A stretch of DNA of 64,000 nt from Sorex araneus (GCF_027595985.1 NC_073308.1:12673011-12737010), one strand, 5' to 3'; positions 1 to 11,487 are shown, counted from the stretch's first letter. A program made the numbers and translations. Notes: generated by a model from the sequence alone, not told the origin.

Positions 1-62
1 GGGTGCTGAAAATGGAATCTGGGTCTGCCATGTTCAAGAAAAGAGCCCTTCCCACTGTATTA
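1..62 (-). repeat. tRNA-derived SINE, head fragment (cut by window edge)
   Basis: The bases read as the reverse complement of the shrew-type SINE head: the B-box region, the 'tgcaaggcaaacgccc'-like block and the 'ctgtgctatcac'-like block are recognisable with several changes. The element continues left of the window. Confidence 0.6.
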
Positions 63-87
63 GCACGTTGGCCTCTTCTACATGAAC

Positions 88-270
88 CCTGTCGATGTCA
101 CTGTTATCCCATTGTTCATCGATTTGCTCAAGCAGGCACCAGTAATGTCTCCATTGTGAGACTTGTTGTTACTGTTTTTGGCATATCAAGTATGGCACGG
201 GTAACTTGCCAGTCTCTGCCGTGAGGGCAGGATACTCTTAGTAGCTTGCCAGCCTCTCCGAGAGGTACTA
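88..270 (-). repeat. RTE-tailed SINE (class B), head missing
   Basis: Antisense copy. It opens with a short cactgt-type tail, then the conserved tail block (atcccattg..catcgatttgctcaagc, then the cagtaatgtctccattgtgag block), then the 'tttttggcatat' and 'gcttgccag' blocks. The tRNA-like head that should follow is absent; the sequence passes directly into a family C fragment. Confidence 0.75.
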
Positions 271-468
271 CGTATGTATCTGTTACTGTATTTTGGATAT
301 TTGGATATGAATATGCCACGGGAGCTTGCCAGGCTCTCTCAAGTGGGCAATAGACTCTCGGTAGCTTGTCAGGTTCTTTAAGAGGGAGAACTAGGCTATT
401 AGACGCATTGCAGCTGCGTGCTTCCGGGAGCTTGGTTGTATGGTCTCTGGATGTTGACCATCCATATT
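271..468 (-). repeat. Family C fragment
   Basis: Antisense fragment of the long RTE-tailed element seen complete near 29 kb and 44.6 kb. Shared blocks are 'atgccacgggagcttgccaggctctc', the 'agagggagaactaggctat' segment and 'gcgtgcttccgggagcttg'. Both the GC-rich 5' part and the tail are missing, so with the adjoining SINE it forms a mosaic. Confidence 0.6.
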
Positions 469-539
469 TTAAAATATAGAATAATTATCAGCCTTTCTTG
501 TTATATCAGTTATTTATTTATTTGCAATATCCAGTAGAA

Positions 540-850
540 GAGGCTAGAGCAATAGCACAGCAGGTAGGGTGTTTGCCTTGCACACGGCAGACCCGGGTTT
601 GATTCGTCCTTTCCTCTTGGAGAGCCTGGCAAGCTACCAAGAGTATCCTGCCCGCACGGCAGAGCCTGGCAAGTTACCTGTGGCGTATTCGATATGCCAA
701 AAACGGTAACAATAGGTCTCATTCCCCTGACCTTGTAAGAGGCTTCAATCATTGGGGAAGAAGAGTAAGGAGAGGCTGCTAAAATCTCAGGGCTGAGGCT
801 GCCCGCTCGAGTGAATCAACGAACAACGGGGATGAGAGTGATACAGTGAT
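540..850 (+). repeat. RTE-tailed SINE (class B), long-tail form
   Basis: A complete sense copy: a tRNA-like head with A-box and B-box-like segments (ending 'gggtttgattc'), the 'gagagcctggcaagctacc' module, 'attcgatatgccaaaaac', then an extra ~80-bp segment ('tcattcccctgacc' ... 'ctaaaatctcagggct') found otherwise only in family C, and the RTE-like tail ending in gagtgatacagtga. It links the SINE to family C. Confidence 0.8.
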
Positions 851-879
851 CAGACAGTTAAGAATACAAATAGAAATAG

Positions 880-2300
880 TAGAAATTGGACTACCTTTTT
901 AAAAAAAAAAACTTCATCCTGGAAAAGCAGAATAGATATGGACATAATCACAAATAACTTTAGTACAATTTGGTGATTGATGCTGCTTTTCACCTTTTCG
1001 ATTTACAATCTGTAAATTCTGGTAGTCTTTCAACTTCATTTGTCTCTAATGTTACATAAGCATACTAATGTACTACAAGGTAGGTTTCTGTTTTTTGTTT
1101 TTTGTTTTGTAAATAAAAGAACATGTGAAAGTTTGTAGAAACAGTCTCTGGCACGCAAAATATAATCAATTAATAATAGTTTTTTTCTGTATGCACAAGA
1201 TGTTATGGGATCACGGAAGACATGACCAATCTTATTTGAGAGAAAAGACAGGAAACACAGGGAAATGAGGAAAATGATTTTTAGAGAAAATTCTACCTTG
1301 CGTTTAGTCAGAGGGTACTAGTGAGAAGTAATGAGTTAAAGAATGGAGGTAAGAGGAGATTTTAGAGCAAAGAAACCAAGACAAACAAGGATGTGGAATT
1401 GTTATATCTGCAGGAAAACAACAACCAAAACCAGGAAAAGTGGATGATTTGAAAGTTTAACAAGGCCTAGATTGTGGAATGTGCTTATTTTATACATTGG
1501 GTTTAAAATTATTCCTCTGTTTGGAATGCAGTTGTGAGGGTAGGGGTCATAAATTTGTTTTAGGCAGCAAGTCACATTTCCTACACATTGTTTTTGAAGC
1601 TGTTACACCAAGTACTTATGGGTGTAAGATTGGTGAAGTACAGTTAAGAGGTTAAATGTGCAAAGATATAATAGTCTAGGAAAAAATGGTGATGGTATTT
1701 ACATCTGAAGACAATAGGAAAGGAGAAGAAAGGCCTACAGAAGAAGTATTTAGGAGATTAAATTCATAATAATGTGACCATGTAATGAGAGAGTCCTGAA
1801 AAATCTACATAAGTTATTCAGGGCAGATGCTAATAACATGGACAAAGGGAGAGGTAGCAAGATAGCATAATAAGGGAGGTAACAAGTCTTGATTTAGAAT
1901 ATGTATCCTAATTGCTATTTTTCAACTATGTGCTTCAATTTTGAATTATTACTTTTAGGTTTAGATTTTTAACAATAATAATAATGGAAAACTGCTTGTG
2001 AAATTTCTTTAAAACTGTTCTTAATTCATCCATTATACTATAGACTACTAAGCTGGTATTGAAGTCACAGTCACAAAAAGTTATTTGACACTGGAGTCAA
2101 TTGAGGTTTTTTATTAAGGATCTGCTAATAATAATTGACTAACTACTCTTTCAAAAAATTGGTGATCTCTTTGAGCCGTAATTATAAAATGTGAATATAA
2201 TGGCCATTTTGGTTATTTTAAGTGTTAAGTTAAACAGAAAATAGCATTCACTATGAAATGTATTCTCTAAAATTGTTTGTTATATTAACATTAGCAACAT
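880..2300. other. No recognisable gene or repeat
   Basis: AT-rich single-copy-looking sequence with a short homopolymer A run near 901. There is no long open frame, splice-bounded exon, or resemblance to the repeat families of this window. Confidence 0.5.
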
Positions 2301-2456
2301 CATTACCTTTTTTCAGAAATTTGGGTTTCAATGGAGAATGAATTAGAAGTTGGTTGATGATAATAAGAATGAAATAAGAGGACTATTAAAGTCACTTTCA
2401 TGTGCCTAATGTCTGAAATACAGAAAGAACTCAAACCTTCTATGAAAAATGTACAC

Positions 2457-2620
2457 CCGGGGTCAGAGTTAGTACAGCAGGTAGTGCACTTGTCTTGCAT
2501 GCGGCTGACCTAGGTTCAATGCCCAGAAATCCCTGATTCTCCCAGCCTACAAGGAGTGACCGTTGAGTGCATAGCCAGGAGTAAACCCTGCATACCACCA
2601 GGTGTGATCCAAAAACAAGC
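2457..2620 (+). repeat. tRNA-derived SINE (class A)
   Basis: Diverged sense copy: head with 'agtacagcaggtag', a cttgcatgcggctgacc block and a B box-like 'ggttcaatgcc', then the class A body ('ccaggagtaaaccctg', 'ggtgtgatccaaaaac'). There is no long A tail. Confidence 0.75.
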
Positions 2621-2799
2621 CCCTCAATTGTACATTCAAGTATGCTAAGGAACATAACTATCCTTCATCTGAATGCTAAACCATCAGTGATAATACATGT
2701 ATATTGTGTATGTTTATAGAAATGACACCAATGTTGCATGAACGTTCGTTCAGTTAGAGGCACTGAGACAAGGAACACGAAAGAAATTTATGTCATGGA

Positions 2800-3690
2800 G
2801 AGTTCAGGTTCTCTCAGACCTGTGACCAAGGTAGAGAGCCCGCAAATCTCCTTTTATTGACCATGGTACCTCTAAAGGTTGCAATACAGTGATGTCATCA
2901 AAAGAAGCTACAGAAGGAAATCGAGGCAGCAAAACAAGCATTGTTTCCCAAGCATCTGCAGGCCAGGAATTTTGGCCTCTGCAAAGAAGATACAGAACCA
3001 AAACGAAACCTTTCTTGGGCTACAAGTACTTGGGTTTACATCCCAAAGACAAGGCTGGGCCTGCACTTGCAATCTATATCCTAAAGACATCTGTGCAAGC
3101 ATTTGAAATTTTCATCCCCCAAACAGTGCCAGGCCAAGTCCTTTCAAAATCTTTTGCACCAAACTGAACGTGGCAAGTTTGCTATTGAATTGATGAAGCA
3201 TTTTGCACAGAGAACTGGACATTGTGTTCCTCAGGACCAACTCCGGTCCTGTCTAAAAATTGTCTACAAATTTCATCCTTGGTTTCCAGATAAGGGTACT
3301 TTGGAGCCTAAGGTTTGGGAAAAGATTAAGGAGAATGTCTTCAAGAAATTGAAAGAAGGGGCTAGAATCCCCAAACAATTCTGGGTAACTTGGGAAATTG
3401 TTAACTCCATTCTCAAGGCTATGGAAGGTACCTCCGAGGAGGAGGTTGTTAGGTATACTATGGGAGGCTTTCTCCAGAATTAAACAGAGAGGATCTTCAA
3501 TTTGAGGATGAAATGAAAAAAGTTCCTACTACTGAAAGAGCCATACTCTCGGCTCCTCCCATACCCAAATCTAGAAAGAACCCCTATGCTCATTGCTTGG
3601 CTACTCCCGTACCCAAGCCCCCAAAGCAGCTCAAGGCGTTTCCAGTGGAAATACGTTCTCAGAGCAAAAATCTCTGCCACTGATGAATTA
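2800..3690 (+). pseudogene. Endogenous retrovirus gag remnant (class II/betaretrovirus-like matrix region)
   Basis: A 126-codon open frame at 3103-3483 resembles the N-terminal matrix part of betaretrovirus-like Gag: an alpha-helical block, then a 'PWFPDKGTL' motif followed by a Lys-rich helix and a Trp-containing helix. A TAA ends this frame at 3481-3483. A shifted frame carries on to about 3680 with a Pro/Lys-rich stretch (motif 'PVPKPPKQL') like the spacer that follows matrix. No capsid, protease or polymerase was seen, and no flanking LTR was recognised, so this is a decayed fragment. In an active virus the product would line the inner face of the viral membrane. The stop, the frameshift and the missing remainder make function very unlikely. 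Family C starts directly to the right. Upstream sequence from 2800 may belong to the same insert but is not recognisable. Confidence 0.65.
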
Positions 3691-3734
3691 ACATTCCTTA
3701 CTAATGTTCCCTACTGATGGGGGCAGAAATCTCT

Positions 3735-4318
3735 TGCCCCCATGCCTGGCTGTCTTCCCTGGGGCCCTTCAGAGGGGGTGGGCTTCAGTTTCCCTCCCCG
3801 TTCCCAGCAGAGCTCCCGCGGCCAAAGACCTCTGGAGCCTAGCCACAGCCATGTTCAAGACCCCTCTCCACATGTTCCAACAAGCCTCACGCATAAAGGT
3901 ACCAGCAGAGGAACCCAGGTGTGTGGGATCCAGGGCTGAGACCTCCAAGCCTGCTTGGATCGGGACTGGGTCTCTTCCACCCAGATTCCCCATTTTCCAG
4001 TAGCTAGACAGTCATACCAAAGAGACTGCCCCCGGCACCGTGTAATCCCACCAACTTCCAACATCCATAGACTATAAAACCAAGCTCCTGGAAGCTTTTA
4101 GCCTAGTTCTCCCTCTAAAAGAACCTGGCAAGCTACTGAGAGTTTCCTGCCCACATGGGAGAGGCTCGCAAACTCCCCTGGCATATTCATATGCCCAAAC
4201 CAGAAACAATGCTGGGTCTCATTCCCCTGACCCTGAAAGAGACTCCAATGTGGCACCATTGGAAAAGACGAGTAAAGAGAGGCTTCTAAAATCTCAGGGC
4301 TAGGATGAATGGAGACCT
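3735..4318 (-). mobile_element. Family C element (non-autonomous, RTE-tailed), copy 1
   Basis: Third copy of the repeat family also present at 28943-29930 and 44335-44872, in the opposite sense to them. On the + strand it reads from a GC-rich 5' part ('tggctgtcttccctggggcc', 'agcagagctcccg') through 'ccagtagctaga' and 'gtgtaatccc' to a tail 'ggagaccttactgagactgcttgag'. The simple-repeat end is lost, being replaced by an A-rich run. Note that its element sense reads along the + strand; strand '-' marks inversion relative to the other two copies. Open frames here are short and not shared. Confidence 0.75.
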
Positions 4319-4356
4319 TACTGAGACTGCTTGAGAAAACAAACAAAAGGGGACAG

Positions 4357-4492
4357 AAGGTTAGAGAGATAGCTCAATTGGATGGAGCACTGGTATTGGG
4401 TGAAAAACTCCAGATTCAGTCTCTGGCACATATGCTCCAGAGCACTACTAAGAGAATCCGCCTGCCACCCCCCAAACCCAAATATTCTTAAA
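4357..4492 (+). repeat. Old tRNA-like SINE
   Basis: The segment has an A-box-like 'agagatagctcaattggatgg' region, a B box-like 'agattcagtctct' and a tail that becomes A/C rich. It is clearly diverged from the young SINEs and lacks their body. Confidence 0.4.
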
Positions 4493-4619
4493 GAAGGGAA
4501 GGGAAGTACAATTTCAAGTATACTAATGAAGCACACACACCAAAACAGCATTCCTTATGTACGTGAGGGAATGAGACTAGAAAATGAAAACACAAGGAGA
4601 AATACGAAAAGGAAATGAA

Positions 4620-4806
4620 GGGGCTAGAGCGATAGTACAGCAGGAAGGGTGTTTGTCTTGCATGCAGCCGGCGTGGGTTCGGTTTCCAGCATCCAATAGG
4701 GTCCCCTGAGCACCCCCATGAGAAATTCCTGAGCACAGAGCCAGGAGTAACTTCTGAGCATTGCTGGTTGTGACCCCAAAACAAGCAAACAAACAAACAA
4801 ATAACG
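4620..4806 (+). repeat. tRNA-derived SINE (class A)
   Basis: Full-length sense copy from 'gggctagagcgatag' through the head and body ('gagcacagagccaggagtaac') to an interrupted A tail with repeated aaac units. Moderately diverged. Confidence 0.85.
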
Positions 4807-5037
4807 AAACAAAGAGTTCACTTTGCACAAATGACATCAAAGTGTCATCAATTGAGGAATATAAGTAAATATACTTTTGTTTACCTGAAGATCAGGGACA
4901 GGCTGCCAATAATACCTAAAACTACAGAAAATATGAGGTATCTGAAGAATAACTGAAGTGTTAGGCCAAAGTGAAGGCTAGAGATAGCAACACGGAAAGA
5001 ACAAAATAACAAAGTACTAAAACATGAATATATAGCA

Positions 5038-5200
5038 TGGAAAAGATAAGACAGTGGGTAGGCACTAGCTCTGCACATGGCTGACCCAGGTTTGACCCCC
5101 AGCAGGTCCCCAGAGCACTGCCAGTAGTAATTTCTGAATACAGAGCCAAGAAGCAACCCCTGAGAATCGCTGGGTATAACTGAAAACCAAATAAACTGAA
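5038..5200 (+). repeat. tRNA-derived SINE (class A), decayed
   Basis: Sense copy with a damaged head ('agacagtgggtaggcac'), a clear 'ggctgacccaggtttgac' B-box region and body ('cagagcactgccag', 'cctgagaatcgctgggt'). Confidence 0.65.
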
Positions 5201-6021
5201 AGAAATATTAATATGTAGCTTAATGCATATTGCATTCATAGAAAGGCAGTGTATGAATATGTATAAATCACCTAATGCATATTAATGAGCTAATAAACCC
5301 ATTGATTTTTAATATGCATTTAAATAATTTCATGTACATTTAAATCAAAGTACGATTTACTTATTTTTAAATGAATATTAATATAACACGAATAATGCCC
5401 TTATGAATATTTATATAATATCACTATATTAAAATATCGATATATTCTATATGTCTCACACGTTACACCTCACCGATCATTTTTTAATTTTTAATTTATG
5501 TAGCATGATTTACAAAGTTGTCAAAAACAGAACTTCAAGTAAACAACGTTCTAATTCTAATCCCACCTCTGCTGTCATATTCTTCCACCAATGTCCCCAG
5601 GATTTCTCTGCTCCCTGCAGTCTGCCAGTTTAACAGGCATGTTTTTTAAATTGAATTACTATAGTTTGGGTCCCATGCTTATAGTTATGTTGACTTTATT
5701 CGTTTAGATGTACAGATACCACAATTCTATACCACCAGCGTGTCCACAGCCCCTGATTCTTATCTCTGTGTTGCCTCCATACTGCCTCTTATTACTTTCC
5801 CCCTCCATTTCTCTACGTCCCATATCTTCTACCTAGGGCCAAGGATCAGGGCAATAGTTTTAAATAGTTTGTTCTCTTACCTGTGCTAAATAGTTGAGAA
5901 TAGTCACAGTACAGACAGGGAGAAATTTAGTATTTCAGTGTTGGGATGATCTCAATCAGAGTGGAGTAATGAAAACAGAAAATAGAGGACATATTCAAGA
6001 GATATTAAGAATAGAGAACTT

Positions 6022-6178
6022 TGGGGTCAGTATGTGTCTTGTAGGGTAAAGTAGCTGCCTCGTGTGTGTGAAGCCTTGGTTTGATCTCCTGCATCCCATG
6101 CCATCAGTGCCCCCAGCACTGTGGGACACTGGCAGTGCAAGGCCAGAGTATCTTAAGCCCACCAAAATAAAATAAGTA
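6022..6178 (+). repeat. Possible decayed SINE (class A)
   Basis: Weak likeness only: 'cttggtttgatctcctgcat' fits the B-box region and 'catcccatgccatcag' fits the start of the body; the end is A-rich. The rest is too diverged to be sure. Confidence 0.35.
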
Positions 6179-6261
6179 AAAGGTTTCGTAGAAAAAAACC
6201 AGAAAGGTTATTGTACTTGCATAATCAACTGAGGTTCCTTAGGAAAAAAATCCAAACTAAC

Positions 6262-6882
6262 AGCTGCTGCTGTCATGCTGTTATGAAGTCATGAACTTTG
6301 CATATAAGTGGATCAACGTGGAAAGTATCATGCTAAGTGAAATGAGCCAGAAAGAGAGAGACAGACATAGAAAGATGGCACTCATCTGTGGAATATAAAA
6401 TAACAGAGTAGGAGACTAATACCCATGAATAGTAGAAATAAGTAACAGGAGTTTGGCTCCATGGCTTGGAAGCTGGCCTCACATGCAGGGTGAAAAGGCA
6501 GCTCAAATAGAGAAGGGAACACCAAGTAAAATGTGGTTGGAGACCACTCGAGGGAAGGGAGATGCGTGCTGAAAGTGGCCTAGAGACTGAACACAATGGC
6601 CACTCAAATCCCCTATTGCAAATCACAACACCCAGTTGGAGAGAGAGAAATAAAGGGAATACCCTGCCACAGAGGCAGGGTGGGGTGGAGGGGAGATGGG
6701 GCTGGGGGGTGGGAAGGATACTGGGTTTATCGGTGGTGGAGAATGGGCACTGGTGGAGGGATGTGTTTGCAAACATTGTATGAGGGAAACAGAAGCACAA
6801 AAATGTATAAATCTGTAACTGTACCTACCCTCACGGTGATTCACTAATTAAAAAATAAATAAATTTTAAAAATAATAAAATA
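6262..6882 (+). mobile_element. L1 3' end, 5'-truncated
   Basis: Sense copy of the L1 3' end whose antisense copies lie at 31.8-32.6 kb and 50.1-50.7 kb. It starts in the segment around 'tgaactttgcatataa', passes 'ggaatataaaataacagag' and the G-rich 'cagaggcagggtggggtgg' part of the 3' UTR, and ends at 'tgattcactaattaaaa' followed by A-rich sequence. It encodes no intact protein. Confidence 0.85.
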
Positions 6883-8400
6883 AAAATCATGATGTATATA
6901 ATAATAATGAAGAGAGTTCCTTATAAAACTTTCTACGGAATATTCAATGCATTCATTTGGAATCCTGAAATAATTCTATTCTAGTCTCTTAATGGGTTTA
7001 AACAGTCAGCCCTTGTTTAAGGCCAATAAAACCTGTTTAAAATAAAAAATAGGAATTCTCGAAAACTTTCATTCTTCTAGTTGCTAAGAAAGTTATAGTG
7101 CCAATGCCAAATTCTAAATAGAATATAATAGACACAAAGATTATTTAAGTAAGTATATATAATGGTGGTGAAAGTTGAAAAGGTATTAAAAAACACTATT
7201 GTAAATAGTGTTGAAATAAGAGAATCATTACTACGTTTATTGGACAATTTGAGAGGGACAGGCACTATACATGAATAGGAGGTTTGCACTATAGATAATG
7301 AATCCAAATGATTTGCTCATTGCATATTTTCACCCATCCTAAAAAAAGACTTCTGATGTTCTAAATCTTTGTTTCACAGACTACACAGTAAAACTGGTCT
7401 TTTCATATATTTTTCATCAAGAAGATCAACCAGAGGCCAGGGATATGGCTCAAGTCACAGATCACGTTCCTTCCTTGATTGTTCAAGGTCCTGGGTATAA
7501 TCCTGAATATCCCCCTGGCCCCTCAAGCAATGCCAGGTGAGGCCCTGTTGGCCCAGAGCACTAAGAGAAACTCCTGGAAGGACTGTTCTCTGCCTCCAGT
7601 ATATATATACCATCTGACACATGTAAGGTTCTAACCACATAAGATTACTGCAGCCCAATTAGTCCAATTCTCCTTTCAGCATCAAGTAACTATTGATCTA
7701 AAGGATCATAATATATATATATTTATATTTTATGTCTTATATAAAGACATTTCCCGTATAAATTTTTTCTTAAATTCCAGTAGTAAAGAAATCTCTAAAT
7801 ATATGGATTATTAGGAGAAGGTTAACTCCTAGAATTATCACTTCTATAGATGCTAAGGTTTGGGAAAAAATTGAGAAATTATCTTCTCAGAAAGATTACA
7901 CTCATTTTTGCAATCTGAAAAGTCAGAGTATCAAGAAAAAAACAATTTCTCCCAGTTTTACAAGAAATCTGTAAAGAGGGACACTAAAAGAGGGAAGCAT
8001 ATTGAAAGACTTCTCAATCTACACTATCATCATAGTACGACTACCGACATATTGATATATGTTTTTCTTTCCCTCTCAGTGTATGTAAGTCAGCAATTTC
8101 AATCACAGAGTAACTTCACATAGTGCTCCATATACATCATTATATATGTTGTAAGTAAATCAAAAAAGAAACTGGAACCAGTCCAAAAGATATTAAGAGC
8201 TGGGTTCAAAAATTAAGAACCAGCAAACATGGAAGGACTACTGAGAACTCAAATAATGTCTCCAATGTTGTCTTCTTCCAGAGCCCCACACGAGAAGATA
8301 GCTTGTAAGATGAACCATCATGCCTCAAAGGACCAGCCTACAGAACATTTATTGATCACCACAGGGACCCACTAGTCTACCTCCTGCTCCTTCTAAAACT
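6883..8400. other. No recognisable gene
   Basis: AT-rich sequence. A vague SINE-like stretch lies at about 7437-7600 ('ggtcctgggtataatcctg') but is too weak to call. Short TA runs occur near 7710-7735. Confidence 0.45.
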
Positions 8401-8407
8401 ATTTTCA

Positions 8408-8548
8408 CACCAGAGAGATAGTACAGCAGGTAAGGAGCTTGACTTGCATGTGGCTGAATTTGATTTGATTTCTGGCACCACATATGGTCCCCTCAGCAGA
8501 GAGTAAGCACTGAGTACCTCAAGGTATGTCCCGAAGACCAAAAAAGAA
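8408..8548 (+). repeat. tRNA-derived SINE (class A), decayed
   Basis: Sense copy: 'gagagatagtacagcaggtaag', 'cttgcatgtggctgaattt', then 'catatggtcccctcag' and a shortened body. It lies about 45 bp upstream of an L1 3' fragment. Confidence 0.7.
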
Positions 8549-8589
8549 GCATAAAATATAAAATCTCTTCTTTCGCAGTGCTGAGGGAG

Positions 8590-8828
8590 GTAACAGTACA
8601 CCCTAAAACTATAACTGGTATACTCAACAAATAATGCTGGATGACTAGGGAGAAAGAACACTGGGCTGGAGATAATAGAGGCATGTGTGTATGGGGTGGG
8701 GATGGAGGATCATGGGCACTTTATTTGTAGGGGTGTGAAGTAACTTTATATATCCATAACACAAACTTGAATGGTATTGTAACCCTATTGCCCAAATTAT
8801 AATAATATACAGAGTAAAAAATTAAAAC
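8590..8828 (+). mobile_element. L1 3' UTR fragment
   Basis: The pattern of G-rich purine tract ('ggggtggggatggagg'), 'gggcactttatttg' and an A-rich ending 'gtaaaaaattaaaac' fits a diverged sense L1 3' UTR of the same general layout as the copy at 6.3-6.9 kb. Confidence 0.5.
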
Positions 8829-8949
8829 AGACTTCCTTTTGTGCTTTTTTCCATATTAAAACTGAGTTGTGTCCGTCCACACAGGAAAGATGATTCTCCA
8901 GGACATGCATCCAACAGACTCTAAACTGCCAGCTTATATTTTGTTTATT

Positions 8950-9104
8950 TGTTTCCTTGCTTGCCTTTGTTTTGTGGCCACACCTGCCAGATCTCAGGAC
9001 TTACTCCTGAGGACTCGGGGGACTATCTGTGATACAGTGGATTCAACCTGGGTCAGCCATTTGCAAGGTAAGTTTCCTACCCACAGTATTATCTCTCCAG
9101 CCCC
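8950..9104 (-). repeat. tRNA-derived SINE (class A)
   Basis: Antisense copy: 'tgtggccacacctgccag', 'ttactcctgagga', 'ttcaacctgggtcagcc', ending 'atctctccagcccc', the reverse of the SINE 5' end. Confidence 0.75.
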
Positions 9105-9698
9105 CAGACAGCTGATTTCTAATAAAGTTTTTTCTCAACCAGTTATCTTGTCTCTCAATGGATGGCCTTTCCAGCAGCCACAAAAACAGTCCGTCAAGAT
9201 TACAAACACTTCTATGCTCAGGGATCACTCCTGGAGAACTGAGAGGATATCTTTGCACTTATATTTTCTCCCTATATTTGGAAGGCAATAAAAAGCAAAT
9301 AATATCTGTTACTTCCAACAGAGTTAACAAGCCTCATTCTATGATATTATGGTTTAAAAAGAAATGATTATGTAATCTTATAGGGAGATTGTTATGTAAT
9401 AGAGAAAATGATCACTTGCATTAAAGGCAGCCAACCAGCAAAGACATGCAAAATAAAGGCCAAAACCAATTTCTCTAAGGACAATGCTAGAGAGCCCTAG
9501 CCCTCTGGTAATTTCCAAGGCACCCATAAAATAATAGAGAATGATAAAGAACTGAATGTGATGCCAGAAGACAATAAAATAGACGACAGCTGAGAAACAG
9601 AGGTGTGTCCATTTGGACTCTCTTACACCAGGAGTGAAATTTCCATGAAAGTTGCCTAAGGAAAATCTGCTTCACTCTCTTCAGCAATCAGCCTTCTT

Positions 9699-9880
9699 TT
9701 TCTTTTTCTTTTTTGCTGTTTTGTGTCACACCTGGCGATGCACAGGGGTTACTCCTGGCTCTGCACTCAGGGATTACTCCTGGCAGTGTTCAGGGAACCA
9801 TATGGGATACTGGGAATCGAACCCAAGTTGGCTGCATGCAAGGAAAACGCCCGACCAGCTGTGCTATTTACTCCAGCCCC
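9699..9880 (-). repeat. tRNA-derived SINE (class A) with target-site duplication
   Basis: Well preserved antisense copy from a T-rich (poly-A in sense) end to 'tttactccagcccc'. It is bounded by a perfect 14-bp direct repeat 'caatcagccttctt' at 9685-9698 and 9881-9894, the hallmark of target-primed reverse transcription. The poly(A) tail and long duplication suggest mobilisation by L1. Confidence 0.92.
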
Positions 9881-9899
9881 CAATCAGCCTTCTTCTAGT

Positions 9900-11340
9900 C
9901 CAAAGAAAGTCAGGTGTTCAACAAGGAATAAAACTTACCTTATTAAAAACAGAAACTAGAACAATCTGTACATTAAGTCATCACATGCTGTAATATTTTA
10001 ACAAGTGTTTTTTCTGTACACATTGAACATCCAAAATGAGTATTAAGCAAGGACTTCCAAACATAAATCAGTAAATCCAGCTTCTGTTTCTGGCTTTTCC
10101 TCTAAAGAAATTATAATGTGTCCTTGGGAAAGTTATTTCAGCTCCGATCAAACTCAATTACCTGACCACAGTTGCAAGGTTTGTTTAAATTCACTTTGCT
10201 TTTTCTGAGTGTGTGAGATACATATGTGGAAGTTGCTATACAAACACCTACTAGACACCGAAAACCTATAGCCAACCACCCAATACCATCAAATAGAAAA
10301 GGTTATTGTCGATATTAAAATACTAACTGCAATTTTATTCTGTGTAGCCATAAACTCGGCCAATTTTTTTATTACTCTGTTTGAAAGAACAATAAAACCC
10401 AGGTAGTTCCTGAATGTGATTCCTTTACATTTGAAATTTAAAAACATTAAACAAATGAAAATGAAATGCAAGTTCCAAGAACACACTTCTTTTTTCTGAA
10501 GGAAATAAAACTTAGGGCTCATTAGGGTCCTATAATGATTAGCACTTCCCACAACACCACCATCCCAGGCCCCACCAAATAGATGTCACTGCGTTCTTGA
10601 TGATTGTAGAGGCAAGGTAAAGGCTCCTTCTTAGTCCAGGATTTTGTCTTTCCTTCATCTGTCACAGTGTTGGGGGCAATATGGCCACCTGATATCATAT
10701 AAGCATGTGTGGCTTATTATGTATGTATTTTGCATACATATCTGTACATGTATACATATATTTCTTAAATGCATTTCAAAGTTTAATGCATGTAGGAAAA
10801 GCAACCACTAATATGAAATTAATGGTGTCTAAATAATTTTTAGAAAAAGAATGTTACAGAGAAAATAGGTGATTTTCTTTTACCAACATTAAATTCACAA
10901 AAATTAACTCAAAAGCTCTCTAATCTTCTTTCAAATATTATCTTTGGGGAGTCCTCTAAACACTGAGGGCTTCAGTTTTGTTTTATGCTTTTTTGGTAAT
11001 TTATCTAATGAGTAAAAAAACTATATAACTTTTTAACTAATACAATAAACAAAAAGAGGAATAAGAGAAAAACAAGAAAGCATGTAAAATGAACAGAAGA
11101 GGCTACTTTTGATTATTAGAATCAACAACTGTAAAAAATACAGCTCATAGATGAAAATGAAAATGTAGTTTAAAAATAACCATCAAAAACACAACAAACA
11201 GCACGTAGCCAACTAAGAAAGTCATGCTCATGGAGAAGTGTATCAAGTAATTTGTATAGATGACCTAGTTATTAAAGGAACAGAAGAGTAAACGTTTTCC
11301 ATTCCATTTGAAAGTTTTCATTAGTCAAATACTTATCACA
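9900..11340. other. No recognisable gene or repeat
   Basis: AT-rich sequence with no open frame above about 90 codons and no family seen elsewhere in the window. Confidence 0.5.
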
Positions 11341-11487
11341 GGGACTGGGGCTCTAGTACAGCTGGCAGGAGTTCCGCATTGCATGCAGCTAACCTGGTTC
11401 CATCTGGTTCTACCTGAGCCCCAACAGCAATGATTCCTGAGTGCAGAGCCAGGAATTCCTGAGCGTTGCCAAGTGTGACCCAAAAAG
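11341..11487 (+). repeat. tRNA-derived SINE (class A) abutting the FMN2 pseudogene
   Basis: Sense copy from 'gggactggggctctagtac' through the body ('gagtgcagagccaggaattcc') to 'gtgtgacccaaaaag'. It directly meets the GC-rich FMN2-derived block, so it either interrupted that block or marks its broken edge. Confidence 0.75.

Noticed and set aside
540-620. tRNA gene calls on SINE heads
   Set aside because: A- and B-box-like motifs are present in many SINE copies, but the sequences do not fold as intact tRNAs and are followed by SINE bodies.
3704-4003. Short proteins in the GC-rich part of family C
   Set aside because: The frames are not conserved among the three copies of the element.
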